Assembly: GCA_900316165.1 (NCBI GenBank)
Contig: ONBW01000010.1
Coordinates: 1 to 57,468 of the forward strand
Direction of reading: 5' to 3'
From: an uncultured Lachnospiraceae bacterium
GTDB lineage: Bacteria > Bacillota > Clostridia > Lachnospirales > Lachnospiraceae
Length of the DNA: 57,468 nucleotides
The notes beneath the pieces are model-generated. The model saw only the letters and a list, made by a program, of their open reading frames with translations. It ran no database searches and was not told the DNA's origin. Shown one piece after another: positions 7,875 to 17,399 of this stretch (within the stretch, counting starts at the first letter, position 1; every line of letters begins with the position of its first letter). The translations under genes were made by a program, and so were the position numbers.

Positions 7875-9476
7875 TCAGTTCTTCTTAGTGGCTGGGGTAT
7901 TCTTTTTGGTTGTTGAAGTCTTGGTTTGTGACTTCTTTGCAGTACTGCCTGAAGTCTGTGTATTTGTCTTCTTATCTGATGAGGTTGTGTTTTTCTTTGA
8001 ATCATCAGTCTTTGAATCATCCTCAGCAGTCTCTGTTCCGGCTCCTGCATTCTTCCACTTCGCGGCAGCGGCTCTTACCTGCTCGAGGTCATTCGTCGCT
8101 ATCGCAGCCTGCATTGCAGCAGTCGCCTCACTCGAATCTGATTTGGTGCCGACAGAATAAACAGCATTCGTCGGGTTGTAAACTGAGTTATTGAAAACAG
8201 TACGGCTCTGTTCTTTGCCGTTTACTTTTACAATCTTCCAGAGGCGGGCCTTGAGTCCATCCTTAGCTGAGCTCGTCTGGGTAACTGTTCCAACAGGAAG
8301 CGTTGAGTCAGCTACGATCTTCGTCTCTGCCTTTATTGTATCGGTCGTCTCGCTCTCGAAATCAACTGTTCGCGATGGATCACGGGTCTCCTTACCATAC
8401 ACTGTAAAAGTAATGATTCCGCCGCTTGCTGCTCCTTCGATATATACAGGGTACTTAGTGTTGTTTTCGAACTGGAAATCCTTGTAGGTACCGGCGATCG
8501 CGGCATCCTGTGACGGCTGTACATAGTGGACCATCATCGAATGCGCTGAGCGCTTTAATACCTTAAGCTCGGAGCGGATGACCGCGTTGTAAAGTGTGGT
8601 CGATACCTGGCAGATTCCTCCGCCATATGTGTCTACAACCGAACCATTCTCATATGACGGCGCCGGCGCATAGCCGTTCTCCGCTGTCATCGGATTCAAG
8701 GCCGTTGCAACTGAGAATTTATCACCAGGATAGAGCAGCGTTCCGTTAATCTTCGAAGCACCGTTCTGGACGTTCTGCGCTCTCGCAGCAGATGACGCCG
8801 AGTAATCGGTCGAATACTTTCCTAAAACATCCTTTACCGCTGAGAGTTCTTCCTCAGTTCCACGCGGCTTCTTCTCCTCTGTGACGAGCTCGACCTTATC
8901 AGTCTTGTCGAAGTCTCCTGACGCAACATAGTTCATTATGGCTGAGACAGATTTCTGCATATCAAGCTCGTGTCCGCTCTTACCTGCCACATAGGTAAAC
9001 TCACCGTTTTCTCTTTTAAGCGTTCCATCTACAGGTTCGCTGACGAGTGAACTTTCATTTTTCTTTAAAAAATCAAGGACCTTCGCCTCGTCTGCCGTCG
9101 TTGAAAGTGTAAGGCACTTCGTCTTTCCGGCATCAATTGCCTGTTTATCAGAATATCTCTCGAGGAGATTTCCCTTTCTGCCGTAGCAGACGGCTGTATT
9201 TACAGAGTCTCCGGCATCAGCAGTAAATCCCAGATCAGCGGCGCTTACTGTAAGTGAACCGTCCTCTGTCGTAAGAGTTATCTGCTTCTGTCCGACCTCC
9301 TCTGCGTATTTGGCAATCGCCTGCTCGGCCTCAGTCGAAGTGAGGCCTGAAACATCTACTTTTCCAATCTCAACATTTTTCGCTATCCTGCTCTCAGCCC
9401 TTACATCCTTTGCTCCCAAAAGTGTTATGGCAATTACTGTTCCCGCTATTAACCCCCCAGCTAATAACTTTTTCAT
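7875..9476 (-). CDS. VanW family secreted wall protein
   Basis: 533 residues. A signal sequence (MKKLLAGGLIAGTVIAITLL) is followed by a putative peptidoglycan-binding domain (about residues 40-200, with SGLTSTEAEQAIAKY), then a VanW domain (about 215-370) with the diagnostic NGTLLYPGDKFSV, YGGGICQVSTTLYNA and SAHSMMVHYV motifs, then a beta segment. The last 70 residues are a Lys/Thr/Ser/Asp repeat-like tail without LPXTG, likely a wall-spanning or wall-interacting tail. VanW domains are widespread in Firmicutes; their biochemical role is not settled. Ribosome site GAGGTGACATTAC before the ATG supports the start. Confidence 0.9.
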   Translation of the reverse strand: MKKLLAGGLIAGTVIAITLLGAKDVRAESRIAKNVEIGKVDVSGLTSTEAEQAIAKYAEEVGQKQITLTTEDGSLTVSAADLGFTADAGDSVNTAVCYGRKGNLLERYSDKQAIDAGKTKCLTLSTTADEAKVLDFLKKNESSLVSEPVDGTLKRENGEFTYVAGKSGHELDMQKSVSAIMNYVASGDFDKTDKVELVTEEKKPRGTEEELSAVKDVLGKYSTDYSASSAARAQNVQNGASKINGTLLYPGDKFSVATALNPMTAENGYAPAPSYENGSVVDTYGGGICQVSTTLYNAVIRSELKVLKRSAHSMMVHYVQPSQDAAIAGTYKDFQFENNTKYPVYIEGAASGGIITFTVYGKETRDPSRTVDFESETTDTIKAETKIVADSTLPVGTVTQTSSAKDGLKARLWKIVKVNGKEQSRTVFNNSVYNPTNAVYSVGTKSDSSEATAAMQAAIATNDLEQVRAAAAKWKNAGAGTETAEDDSKTDDSKKNTTSSDKKTNTQTSGSTAKKSQTKTSTTKKNTPATKKN

Positions 9477-9526
9477 GTAATGTCACCTCATTGAATTCTT
9501 ATGTAAAAATAACCGCTGTTGTGGTA

Positions 9527-9634
9527 TCATATCTGTGGCACCATAACTGCTACAAGTGTGATGACCATTGTTCCCGCGAGGACTGCCGCGATTATCCCTG
9601 CAAGGATCCTCGTACGTTTTTGATTTCTACGCAT
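9527..9634 (-). CDS. Small single-pass membrane protein (35 residues)
   Basis: The best start is the ATG at 9634, with AGGAG five bases upstream, giving a peptide that opens MRRNQKRTRILAGIIAAVLA. It has a basic N-terminus, one hydrophobic segment of about 22 residues and a short outside end, so it is a small inner-membrane peptide with N-in topology. A longer frame to 9718 overlaps the divergent gene and has no ribosome site. It could be cotranscribed with the VanW gene 50 bases downstream. No function recognised. Confidence 0.55.
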   Translation of the reverse strand: MRRNQKRTRILAGIIAAVLAGTMVITLVAVMVPQI

Positions 9635-9658
9635 ATAAACTCCTATAGAAAGACTATT

Positions 9659-10273
9659 ATGATTTTTACTTTTATTTTTATCGCATTTATCGTCTGGCTT
9701 ACGATAGCCATAAAGCATGCCCGCAATAAAAGTGATGCCACCTGGGACAGCTACTATGATCGTGAGCGCGAGGCAGACCTCGCACCAAACCGCGATTTAA
9801 CTAATCTCTCCTATATTACCATTCCATTGGAAAAATTTCCATTAAATTTTTTGGAAAATACGGAAAATGAAGATTTTCCTATGATTGTTGATGAATTAGA
9901 ACAGTTAAATCACACGAGACTGTTAAATCTCAACGGAAAAACCAACACCGACTTAAAGTTCGAGTACGGCCCGAAGAACCTTAAAGAGATGCAGGATATC
10001 GCAGACCGTTTCTCGCGTGCGACAGTTCTTCTTACTGACCTCGCAAAATGCTTTCTTGAAGAAAAAAATCCTTCCGGCGCCGCCACTGTCCTCGAATACG
10101 GCTCAGAAATCGGAAGCGACATCTCAACGAACTACACTCTTCTAGGCGAATGCTACAAGGAGCTCGGAGAGAAAGAGAAGTTCGACGAACTCTATAAACA
10201 CGTACAGGGAATGGACTTCATAATGAAGAATGCTGTCCTTAAAGAACTTGATGAGATGAAAACTGATCAATAA
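9659..10273 (+). CDS. Membrane-anchored hypothetical protein with TPR-like helices
   Basis: The frame is open further upstream, but the likely start is the ATG at 9659 (204 residues), which begins with a membrane anchor (MIFTFIFIAFIVWLTIAIKH). The cytosolic part has a conserved-looking SYITIPLEKFPLNFL segment and helical repeats near residues 105-195 (FLEEKNPSGAATVLEYG, YTLLGECYKELGEKEKF) typical of tetratricopeptide repeats. It is divergent from the 35-residue membrane protein, with only 24 bases between the two ATGs. I know no function. A weak AGAAAG ribosome site precedes it. Confidence 0.7.
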   Translation: MIFTFIFIAFIVWLTIAIKHARNKSDATWDSYYDREREADLAPNRDLTNLSYITIPLEKFPLNFLENTENEDFPMIVDELEQLNHTRLLNLNGKTNTDLKFEYGPKNLKEMQDIADRFSRATVLLTDLAKCFLEEKNPSGAATVLEYGSEIGSDISTNYTLLGECYKELGEKEKFDELYKHVQGMDFIMKNAVLKELDEMKTDQ

Positions 10274-10340
10274 TCATCCATTGCGTCTCATCATGCAAAA
10301 ATAAACGTTCAAATCCATCGATTGTCCATCTTGGAAAAAA

Positions 10341-10973
10341 TCACTTCACCGTCCCATGTGTCGGGCACTGATCATACAGAAAGCACTCGCTGCACTTCGG
10401 GCTCTGCGATCTGCAGATCGTTCTTCCAAGTGTAATAAGCTGCGTGTTTATTATGATCCAGTGATCCTTCGGCAGAACCTTCATCAGGTCAAACTCGACC
10501 TTCTTCGGATCCTTCTCTGTCGTAAACCCAAGCCTGCGTGAAAGCCGCCCTACATGAGTATCTACAACAATCGCCGGATCATTAAAGATATGACCTCTGA
10601 TAAGGTTCGCAGTCTTTCTTCCTACACCCGGCAGAGTCAGCAGGTCATCCAGATCACGCGGCAGCTCGCCGCCATATACGTCTAAAATTCTCTGGGCAGA
10701 CGCCTTAATATTTTTCGCCTTGTTGTGGAAAAATCCTGTCGAGCGGATATCGTTCTCGAGCTCCTTTATATCCGCATCCGCGAACGACTTCAGGTCCGGA
10801 TATTTCTTATATAAATCCTTTGTGACCTCGTTTACTCTCGCATCGGTGCACTGCGCCGAAAGGATAGTTGCAAAAAGGAGCTGCCACGGTTCCTTGTAAT
10901 GCAGGAAAAGCGGCAGCTCCGTACCATATGCGTCGTCTAATTTTGTAAGAATTTCTTTTGTTCTCTTATCCAT
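10341..10973 (-). CDS. nth: Endonuclease III
   Basis: Bifunctional DNA glycosylase/AP lyase of base-excision repair, acting on oxidised pyrimidines. The helix-hairpin-helix is LPGVGRKTANLI, with catalytic Lys in GRKTA and catalytic Asp in VVDTHVGRL. The 4Fe-4S loop at the C-terminus has the exact spacing C-X6-C-X2-C-X5-C (CRSQSPKCSECFLYDQC). I take the ATG at 10973, which yields 210 residues like other Nth proteins; a longer frame to 11021 would overlap the upstream gene and adds a Cys/Trp-rich extension without family support. Confidence 0.95.
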   Translation of the reverse strand: MDKRTKEILTKLDDAYGTELPLFLHYKEPWQLLFATILSAQCTDARVNEVTKDLYKKYPDLKSFADADIKELENDIRSTGFFHNKAKNIKASAQRILDVYGGELPRDLDDLLTLPGVGRKTANLIRGHIFNDPAIVVDTHVGRLSRRLGFTTEKDPKKVEFDLMKVLPKDHWIIINTQLITLGRTICRSQSPKCSECFLYDQCPTHGTVK

Positions 10974-10993
10974 TACACACCAGCATTTATTTT

Positions 10994-11584
10994 TTAAAAA
11001 ATTCCTATAAGAAGGCTCCAAAGACCAGCAATCCCAAGAAGGACCGTGCCTACGATATAAAACTTCGGCTTCGAGGAAAATCCAAATCTGTAACCGGTAT
11101 AGATACCGGCAGAAACTACAACGATCGTAGTGCAGATGATAAATAGAAGCATCATGATGATGTACTGTGGAAGCTGATGGTTAGTCCCTATAAGGCCACA
11201 TGCAAGTCCCGCAATAAGGGTGTACATCGCGCCTGCAAGGATTATCCTGACATACATCTTTATGCTCATTTCCTCACACTTCTCTTCGATTTCCTCATGC
11301 TTTAAGGCCTTGTGAAAAAGCCTTGCTGCAAGTACGAAGAAAATAACCGCAGCCAATTCGCACCCCAGTGAATCGGCGTTTTTTACTTCGTTGTGCATTA
11401 CCATCTCGTAGGTAATGAAATATCCACCAAAGAAAAAAATACTCTGTATCAGTGTAAAAAGAAGGCCGGTAAGTATAAGGATCTTCGGCTTTATTTTTGC
11501 AAGCATCGCACCGCGTACTTCCATCGCAGCATATACGTCAAAGCTGATTCCTACTATGATCAGCAGATTTCCCAACCAGTTCAT
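10994..11584 (-). CDS. MntP-like multi-pass membrane protein
   Basis: 196 residues with about six hydrophobic segments arranged as two groups of three, and a charged cytosolic loop in the middle (residues about 90-105, KALKHEEIEEKCEEM). The first helix contains VGISFDVYAAME, which resembles the Asp-containing helix of the MntP/YtaF family of manganese or other cation exporters. The similarity is partial and I cannot confirm the second acidic helix motif (there is ACGLIG without an Asp). Probably a divergent MntP-family transporter. It precedes nth by about 20 bases. Confidence 0.55.
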   Translation of the reverse strand: MNWLGNLLIIVGISFDVYAAMEVRGAMLAKIKPKILILTGLLFTLIQSIFFFGGYFITYEMVMHNEVKNADSLGCELAAVIFFVLAARLFHKALKHEEIEEKCEEMSIKMYVRIILAGAMYTLIAGLACGLIGTNHQLPQYIIMMLLFIICTTIVVVSAGIYTGYRFGFSSKPKFYIVGTVLLGIAGLWSLLIGIF

Positions 11585-11709
11585 TAAAGTCCTCCAGAAC
11601 TTCAGGCATACATTTTTTAACTAGTCTAATATACTTGAAAACAATCTGTTCTTGAATATTCAAAGTTTTTGCCTTGTAAGAATAGACTATACACATTTTC
11701 AGATGTGTA

Positions 11710-12279
11710 TTATTTGTAGAGATTCCCGATGATATCGACCAGAGAATGTGTACCGACATAGATAAAAATATCGACGAGCTCGTTCATCGGTACCCGCATA
11801 TCATCCTTGACCCACTCGATTATCGCATAGCACAATGCCTCGCTGAAATAGTCGGCTACGAGCTCTGCCGTAAGCCATTTCTTAGGCAGAAGCTCGTTTA
11901 TTTTTTTCTTGTTCAATCGGGAAAGTGCCAGCTCGGCGATGGATTTCTTTAAGGTATCAGCGAATGAATTCTGTCCCTCCAGGTAGACGGCCTTTGTATA
12001 GAAAGCCTTCTCCTTCTCCATCGTCGTGAGCGCGAGAACCAGAGCCTCCTTCAGCATCCCGTTATCGAGAAGAGGCTCGGCGGGCGTTATCAGCTCGCGC
12101 TTTACTATCCACTCGAGAAGCTCATACTTGTCCTGGAAATGATTATAGAAAGTAGGGCGGATGACTCCGGCCTTGTCAGTAATCTCCCTTATGGTTATTT
12201 TTCCAATGGGACGCTTTTTTGCCAGCTCCTTAAAGCTCTCGGCCAGAAGAACGTCAATCTCATTTGCTCCCTGGTTCAT
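11710..12279 (-). CDS. TetR/AcrR family transcriptional regulator
   Basis: 189 residues. The N-terminal helix-turn-helix is clear: KITIREITDKAGVIRPTFYNHFQDKYEL (residues about 22-49; split here as ITDKAGVIRPTFYNHF). The C-terminal half is the all-helical ligand/dimer domain of the type found in DhaS-like regulators. It is 10 bases after the HD-GYP gene on the same strand, hence likely in the same operon; whether it represses that operon or a distant target is not visible. The following 125 bases before the MntP-like gene contain no gene. Confidence 0.88.
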   Translation of the reverse strand: MNQGANEIDVLLAESFKELAKKRPIGKITIREITDKAGVIRPTFYNHFQDKYELLEWIVKRELITPAEPLLDNGMLKEALVLALTTMEKEKAFYTKAVYLEGQNSFADTLKKSIAELALSRLNKKKINELLPKKWLTAELVADYFSEALCYAIIEWVKDDMRVPMNELVDIFIYVGTHSLVDIIGNLYK

Positions 12280-12289
12280 TTCATTACTC

Positions 12290-13336
12290 CTAAATCAGCA
12301 GTTTGGTAATTGTCAGATTCCATGCCTTTCTGTCCTCTGTCAGGTCAATGACATCACCGGTGTCACGTACCCGGATCTTAGGACGCATGATCGACCCCTT
12401 TCTGTTATGAAGGACTACTGCTCTGCGGCCGTCTGAAAGCTCGACTTCGCAGCCAACTGGATAAACACAGAGCTCCTGGCTCATCAGCTGAACTACGATA
12501 GGATCAAACTCCATTCCATTCCGGCCCATTATATACTCAAGTACGTCCGACGGCAGATAAGGGTCGTGATAACTTCTCTTTCCTGTCATCGCATCGTACA
12601 CATCTGCAACCTTAAGGATTCTCGCAAGGAAGAGGATATTCTGCCCTGCGAGCCTGCGCGGATAACCACCGCCGTTGAACCACTCATGGTGCTGATAAAC
12701 CCCCTGCAGCACGTTCTCGTTGAAGTGGTATTTCTCTTTCAAAAAATCATAGCCCATCCTTGGGTGGTCCATCATTTTTGATCTCTCATCGGGTGTAAGC
12801 TTTCTAGGTGCATTGAGAATGTCCACGCTTATAAATACTTTTCCTACATCGTGAAGAAATCCTGCTGTGATAAGGTCTTTAAGCTCTGACTTATTAAGTC
12901 CCAGCTTTGCACCGAGAACTCCTGCGAGTACAGCGACATTTACTGAATGAAAGTATGTATAGCCGTCGTAAGTTCTTACTGCGATAAGGTTATCCATAAC
13001 ATCATCATTTGAGATGACATCCGCAGTGACCTTTTCCACAAGCTCAGAGATTTCTTCCTCAGGAGCATTTTTGTGAGATACAGCTTTGATGAAGACATCG
13101 TGGACGATCTTTAATGCTGAGCGTCTGACCTCATCACTAATGATTTCTTCAGCTCTTGCATCCTCGGAAAATTCATCGTCGATGTAGACTCCCGGTACTC
13201 CGGTAAATATTATGAAGCCGATATTTTCTTCGGTAAGCACCGTATGCTTTGACATCAGAAGACTACCGTTAGCATCATATATCTCCTGGCCTAGTATCAT
13301 ATCAGGCTCTAAATTTTTAACTGTGACATATCTCAT
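12290..13336 (-). CDS. HD-GYP domain cyclic-di-GMP phosphodiesterase
   Basis: 348 residues. Residues 1-100 form an N-terminal DUF3391-like/regulatory part ([18 protein letters not shown]). The HD-GYP domain follows with all hallmarks: [17 protein letters not shown] (HD pair), the second His in [10 protein letters not shown], and [16 protein letters not shown], then [12 protein letters not shown]. The GYP motif and metal-binding His/Asp are intact, so hydrolysis of c-di-GMP (or related dinucleotides) is expected. A C-terminal beta segment of about 60 residues ends the protein. Its first codons overlap the preceding 82-residue gene by four bases. Confidence 0.92.
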   Translation of the reverse strand: MRYVTVKNLEPDMILGQEIYDANGSLLMSKHTVLTEENIGFIIFTGVPGVYIDDEFSEDARAEEIISDEVRRSALKIVHDVFIKAVSHKNAPEEEISELVEKVTADVISNDDVMDNLIAVRTYDGYTYFHSVNVAVLAGVLGAKLGLNKSELKDLITAGFLHDVGKVFISVDILNAPRKLTPDERSKMMDHPRMGYDFLKEKYHFNENVLQGVYQHHEWFNGGGYPRRLAGQNILFLARILKVADVYDAMTGKRSYHDPYLPSDVLEYIMGRNGMEFDPIVVQLMSQELCVYPVGCEVELSDGRRAVVLHNRKGSIMRPKIRVRDTGDVIDLTEDRKAWNLTITKLLI

Positions 13337-13581
13337 GTATTGCTGACCGGGTCCTCATCAAACTGAACTGTTACGTAATACCCCTTCGGTGTCTCCCTGA
13401 CATCAGTCACGATACCTTCCCGCGACTTAAGCCGCTGAAGAGTAGTATAATTGGCAGACATAGCATACGCTCTACCAAGCGTGTAATAATATGAATTCGG
13501 TAATTTCGATTCCGTAACGGGAAGGCGGTCTCCAACCTTAAGGAGCCCCGTCCTCTCCATTTTAAAATCCATTGTCCTCAA
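13333..13581 (-). CDS. Small hypothetical protein, 82 residues
   Basis: A small soluble beta-rich protein ([14 protein letters not shown] ... [22 protein letters not shown]) ending four bases inside the HD-GYP gene, so translationally coupled to it. The strand pattern resembles a small barrel and could bind a ligand or the HD-GYP partner. No known family recognised. The consistent coupling suggests an accessory subunit of the phosphodiesterase; this is inference. Confidence 0.7.
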   Translation of the reverse strand: MRTMDFKMERTGLLKVGDRLPVTESKLPNSYYYTLGRAYAMSANYTTLQRLKSREGIVTDVRETPKGYYVTVQFDEDPVSNT

Positions 13582-13583
13582 AC

Positions 13584-14153
13584 TCAGATGTCCTTTTCAT
13601 TTACGATCTTCGAATCCACTACTCCCTTTTCAGCTCTGTGAACTTTGATCAAAGAATAGAATGATGTAACTCCATCATAGATAAGCATTATCCCGATAAA
13701 AATGAACTGGATTTTTAATAGATCCATTGCTCCAAGGATACAGAGGACTCCAAAGATAAAACTGATAAGTGCCATTAAAAGAGATGGCCACCAGGTAGGT
13801 GTCCCGATACCCTTCATCGTAAATGCCATGCTGATTCCTGAAACGCCGTCTGCTATCATCAGGACTCCGAATACTACGAAGATAAGCTTAAGCATACCAT
13901 TCGGATTTGAAAAAATATACAGTCCTATCGCACAGATCACTGCTCCAAGAATTATTGCCGGAAGCCTTAAGCTTTCATCCGATATCCGGCTTAAGATCAT
14001 CACGATTCCTACTATAGCGATTACAATGCCGATAACTTTTCCGACTATGGCGGAAGCACCACCTGGATTAACAATACAGAACACTCCAAGAAGTATAGCA
14101 AGAATTGCTATCAGATACTGCGATGCCCTTGATTCCTTGATTTTCTCTTTCAT
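13584..14153 (-). CDS. HdeD-like (DUF308) membrane protein
   Basis: 189 residues, six hydrophobic helices in repeated pairs with Gly-rich turns ([53 protein letters not shown]), the pattern of HdeD/DUF308 proteins. E. coli HdeD contributes to acid resistance; in Firmicutes the role is unknown. Ribosome site AGGAGGCATAAT before the ATG. It starts a likely operon with the 82-residue protein, HD-GYP and TetR genes, which follow with gaps of 2, -4 and 10 bases. Confidence 0.88.
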   Translation of the reverse strand: MKEKIKESRASQYLIAILAILLGVFCIVNPGGASAIVGKVIGIVIAIVGIVMILSRISDESLRLPAIILGAVICAIGLYIFSNPNGMLKLIFVVFGVLMIADGVSGISMAFTMKGIGTPTWWPSLLMALISFIFGVLCILGAMDLLKIQFIFIGIMLIYDGVTSFYSLIKVHRAEKGVVDSKIVNEKDI

Positions 14154-14234
14154 ATTATGCCTCCTGAATATATTTTACTACAAATATCAGCCAACTGTCA
14201 GAAATTATTACAAATATATACCAGATGTAAGTTT

Positions 14235-15242
14235 TTACTGCAGGTATTTGCCGGCAGACTTCTGGTCGATTTTTCTGTACGGTATCCAGATGTACTTACC
14301 ATCTTTAGATGCATTTTTGATGTCTTTTATGCTGTCTCCGTTCAAAAGTGCCTGCATCGCGGCAACTGCCGCCTCTGCCTGACCATTAGAGTCCGCTCCC
14401 GCTGTAAATGCCAGATCCCCGGTTGCAACCTTCGCTACCGCATCGTTTGCTCCGCCGACACCACAGATTGGAACCGACGATGTATCGACTCCATTCATTT
14501 TAGCGTACTGCAGGGCTCCGAGTGCCATTTCATCGCTGGTGCAGATGATGGCATCAAAGGTCTGTCCTGTCAGTTTGAAGCTCTTAAGCATCAGGAAAGT
14601 ATCAGCTGACGAATCGTCTCCGTAATCCGAGAATACGTAGTCTACGTCGACTTTTTTGGAAGCGAAATACCTCTTGACCGCATCAGCACGGTTCTCAGTA
14701 GAGGCAGCACCCCTCTTTCCCTTAAGAAGCACAAGCTTTAAGGATGACGGCTTACCAAGCTTGTTATAGACATATCCGGCATCGTATTCGCCGGCCTTGT
14801 CGTCCGGAGAACCGACATATACGTACTTACCCTCCTCGAGGTCGTCCTCATCCGGTTCGCTGTTTACAAAAACTATAGGCATATCGCCTGCTGCAATCTC
14901 AAGCTGATGAGCTGTGCTGGAATCAGATGCCCAGACGATAAGGCCACCATATCCGGCTTTTTGCGCCAGCTCGATTTTTTTAACCTGACTATCGACATCA
15001 GCTCCACTCATATCTGTTACGAGCTTCATATCCTTCTTCTCAGCCTGGGCCTTCAGGGCATTTGTAAATGCCTTTCTGGCACCCTCAGTGGCATCAGGCA
15101 CCAAAAACTCGACCGTATCTGCGGCATCTGAGTCATTTTTACCAGAGCTTTTTCCTGCTGACTTCGAGGTACTGCCGCATGCCACGAGGCCTGCTGCCAT
15201 AAATAACACAATGGCTAAAGCGATAAACTTCCTGCTTTTCAT
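14235..15242 (-). CDS. Sugar-binding lipoprotein, periplasmic-binding-protein type 1
   Basis: 335 residues from the ATG at 15242, which has AAGGAGGGAGGAAGC upstream. It has a lipoprotein signal (FMAAGLVAC, lipobox Cys near residue 22) followed by a Ser/Lys linker and a bilobal type 1 sugar-binding fold (VEFLVPDATEGARKAF; GGLIVWASDSS; AIICTSDEMALGALQYAK), as in RbsB-like proteins. No ABC permease or ATPase is adjacent. The chemoreceptor gene lies just upstream (13 bases), so the protein probably delivers a ligand signal to that receptor or serves a distant transporter. Confidence 0.88.
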   Translation of the reverse strand: MKSRKFIALAIVLFMAAGLVACGSTSKSAGKSSGKNDSDAADTVEFLVPDATEGARKAFTNALKAQAEKKDMKLVTDMSGADVDSQVKKIELAQKAGYGGLIVWASDSSTAHQLEIAAGDMPIVFVNSEPDEDDLEEGKYVYVGSPDDKAGEYDAGYVYNKLGKPSSLKLVLLKGKRGAASTENRADAVKRYFASKKVDVDYVFSDYGDDSSADTFLMLKSFKLTGQTFDAIICTSDEMALGALQYAKMNGVDTSSVPICGVGGANDAVAKVATGDLAFTAGADSNGQAEAAVAAMQALLNGDSIKDIKNASKDGKYIWIPYRKIDQKSAGKYLQ

Positions 15243-15255
15243 GCTTCCTCCCTCC

Positions 15256-17343
15256 TTATATCCTGAAATGTGACACATAGCTCTCAAGTGCATTCGAAGT
15301 ATTCGAAAGCTCTTTTGAATTCTCTGCCACATCCTGGCTCGACTGGTTAAGTGTGCGGGCGTGCTCTACTATATCCTTTGAGGTCCGCTGGATCTCTGAG
15401 GTACTTGCCGCCTGCTCTTCAGAAATAGCTGCAACATTTGTCGCCACATCCTCGACCTTTGAGATATTCTCTACAACTCTCGAAAGTCTCTCATCTGATT
15501 CCTTAATATTAGCGTAGATTTCGTCAAAGCTCTTTACAGCTGACTCGATCAGCGCTCCGTTTTTCTCTATTGAAGTATAGGACTCATCGGCCTTCTTTAC
15601 CACATCATTGATAAGCTCCGAAACCTTCTTTATGAGCTTGCTGATATCTGCCGCGCTGTCTGCTGAGTTGTTCGCTAAATTTCCAATCTGTGAGGCAACT
15701 ACTGCAAATCCACGTCCGCTCTCTCCGGCTCTCGCAGCCTCTATGGAGGCATTAAGTGACAGAAGGTTCGTCTCGTCAGCAATCTCTGTGATGACATTTA
15801 CGATCTTCGTGATGTTATTCGATGCCGCTCCCACCTGTTCGATCGATTCGAGCAGATCCTTATTTGAATTCCTGATTGCATCCATAGCGTCGCCGAGACC
15901 TCTGATATCCTCACGTCCCTGATGAGCTATATCAACTGTTTTCTTCATGCTCTCCTGAGTCTCGTTCGAATCACCCTTCGTATCAGAAACAACCTGTGCA
16001 AGCGTATTTGCCGACGCTGCTATCTGGTTTACTGACTCAGAAAGTGAATCTACTATATGGTCGAGCTCCTCCATCTCCTTTGTCTGGGATGAAGACTCCT
16101 CGTACATATCCTTTGATACCTTATCAGAGTTCTCAGACTGTGAGCGAATCTTTGCTGACTCCGCTCTGATAGATGAGAGCATACTTCGCATCGAATCTAT
16201 AAAAGTACCAATGCTTCCTGAGATAGCTCCGATCTCATCATCTCCTGTCTTCTTCAGCTGGATAGTAAAGTCACCCTGCGACATCTCAGAAATACTCTGA
16301 GTGATTCCTGTAATAGGTGCAAAAATCTTAGCAGCCACTACCGTGATGACTATCGCAAGTACCGCTACTGCCAATACTCCAAGTATTATGAGTACGATCA
16401 TAAGCGAGTTTACATCTTTCATGACAAGCGACATCGGCACATAGGATACAAGTATCCAGTTCGTATCGCTTATGGACTGCATATCTACAAGCTGATCATC
16501 TATCTGCGACTCTGTGTAATCACCAGCAGCTGCCTTTTTTGCTGTCTGCTTTAAAAGTGAATCCTTCGCCTTTTTAATATCAGTTCCTACAAGTGAGGAA
16601 TCCGGTGAAGAAATGATAGTGCCTGTATCACTGTCAAACAAGAAAGACGAAGCCCCGTTCATTTTAATCCCGGAATTTACAATTATAGTAATCTGGTCAA
16701 GTGGCACATCAGCTGAGATAACCTTTAATTCTCCGCTTCCATCATTTAAGATTCCAGATGCTGAAATCACGTATTTATCATCCACGTCCTGATATGCGGT
16801 ACCATAGTCCATATTCACGCGGGTTAGTCCCTGTTTATACCACATCGTACTGGTCACATCACGCGACGAAAAATCCGCTTTCTCAGCCTTGTAATAATTT
16901 CCCTCGGCATCAGCCACATAGAGCCCGTTCGGACAGTTGTCATTCTGCCCGTAGTAGATATTCAGAAGCTTTGTCATCTCTTCTCTGGTCTCTGGCTTTT
17001 CCATCTCTATGGTGTGCTTCGCTGTCTGGAAAAATTCAAGGTTCTTATCGAGCCACGACTCGATATTATCCTTCTGATTCACAATCGAAGAATCCAGCTG
17101 TGCCTCTGACTTTTCCTGCAGTCTTTTCTTGGACATCAGGGCCGAGGTGGATACCAGCGCAAGCACGATAACTATCGTAACTGGTATCGTAAGAAGCAGC
17201 AGCTTTGTACGGATCGATTTCTTACTTATCCGCGCTGCTTTTACTTTTTTCCCGGCTGATGCTTTTACCCTCCGCCCCTGTAATTTTGCTTTAAGCTTCG
17301 GCTTATGGCTTTTCTCCTTTTTCTGTTTTTTGTTCTGAACCAT
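15256..17343 (-). CDS. Methyl-accepting chemotaxis protein (dCache sensor)
   Basis: 695 residues. An unusually long and very basic cytosolic N-terminus (about 45 residues, [18 protein letters not shown]) precedes the first membrane helix ([18 protein letters not shown]). Residues about 70-320 are an extracytoplasmic double-Cache-type sensor ([27 protein letters not shown]). A second helix ([19 protein letters not shown]) is followed by HAMP and a signalling domain whose tip is the universal [16 protein letters not shown]. No C-terminal CheR/CheB pentapeptide is present. It is upstream of and coupled to the sugar-binding lipoprotein. Confidence 0.94.
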   Translation of the reverse strand: MVQNKKQKKEKSHKPKLKAKLQGRRVKASAGKKVKAARISKKSIRTKLLLLTIPVTIVIVLALVSTSALMSKKRLQEKSEAQLDSSIVNQKDNIESWLDKNLEFFQTAKHTIEMEKPETREEMTKLLNIYYGQNDNCPNGLYVADAEGNYYKAEKADFSSRDVTSTMWYKQGLTRVNMDYGTAYQDVDDKYVISASGILNDGSGELKVISADVPLDQITIIVNSGIKMNGASSFLFDSDTGTIISSPDSSLVGTDIKKAKDSLLKQTAKKAAAGDYTESQIDDQLVDMQSISDTNWILVSYVPMSLVMKDVNSLMIVLIILGVLAVAVLAIVITVVAAKIFAPITGITQSISEMSQGDFTIQLKKTGDDEIGAISGSIGTFIDSMRSMLSSIRAESAKIRSQSENSDKVSKDMYEESSSQTKEMEELDHIVDSLSESVNQIAASANTLAQVVSDTKGDSNETQESMKKTVDIAHQGREDIRGLGDAMDAIRNSNKDLLESIEQVGAASNNITKIVNVITEIADETNLLSLNASIEAARAGESGRGFAVVASQIGNLANNSADSAADISKLIKKVSELINDVVKKADESYTSIEKNGALIESAVKSFDEIYANIKESDERLSRVVENISKVEDVATNVAAISEEQAASTSEIQRTSKDIVEHARTLNQSSQDVAENSKELSNTSNALESYVSHFRI

Positions 17344-17399
17344 TTTATAACTCCTCTGTTTTTCCTCAACCCCTTTTTTTAAAACCCATTTCTGCCTGT

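Noticed and set aside
9527-9718. 63-codon version of the small membrane peptide
   Set aside because: The longer frame has no ribosome site and overlaps the divergent gene; the ATG at 9634 has a good AGGAG.
13702-14382. 226-codon plus-strand frame opposite the HdeD-like gene
   Set aside because: Antisense shadow; the minus strand has clear membrane-protein periodicity and a good ribosome site.
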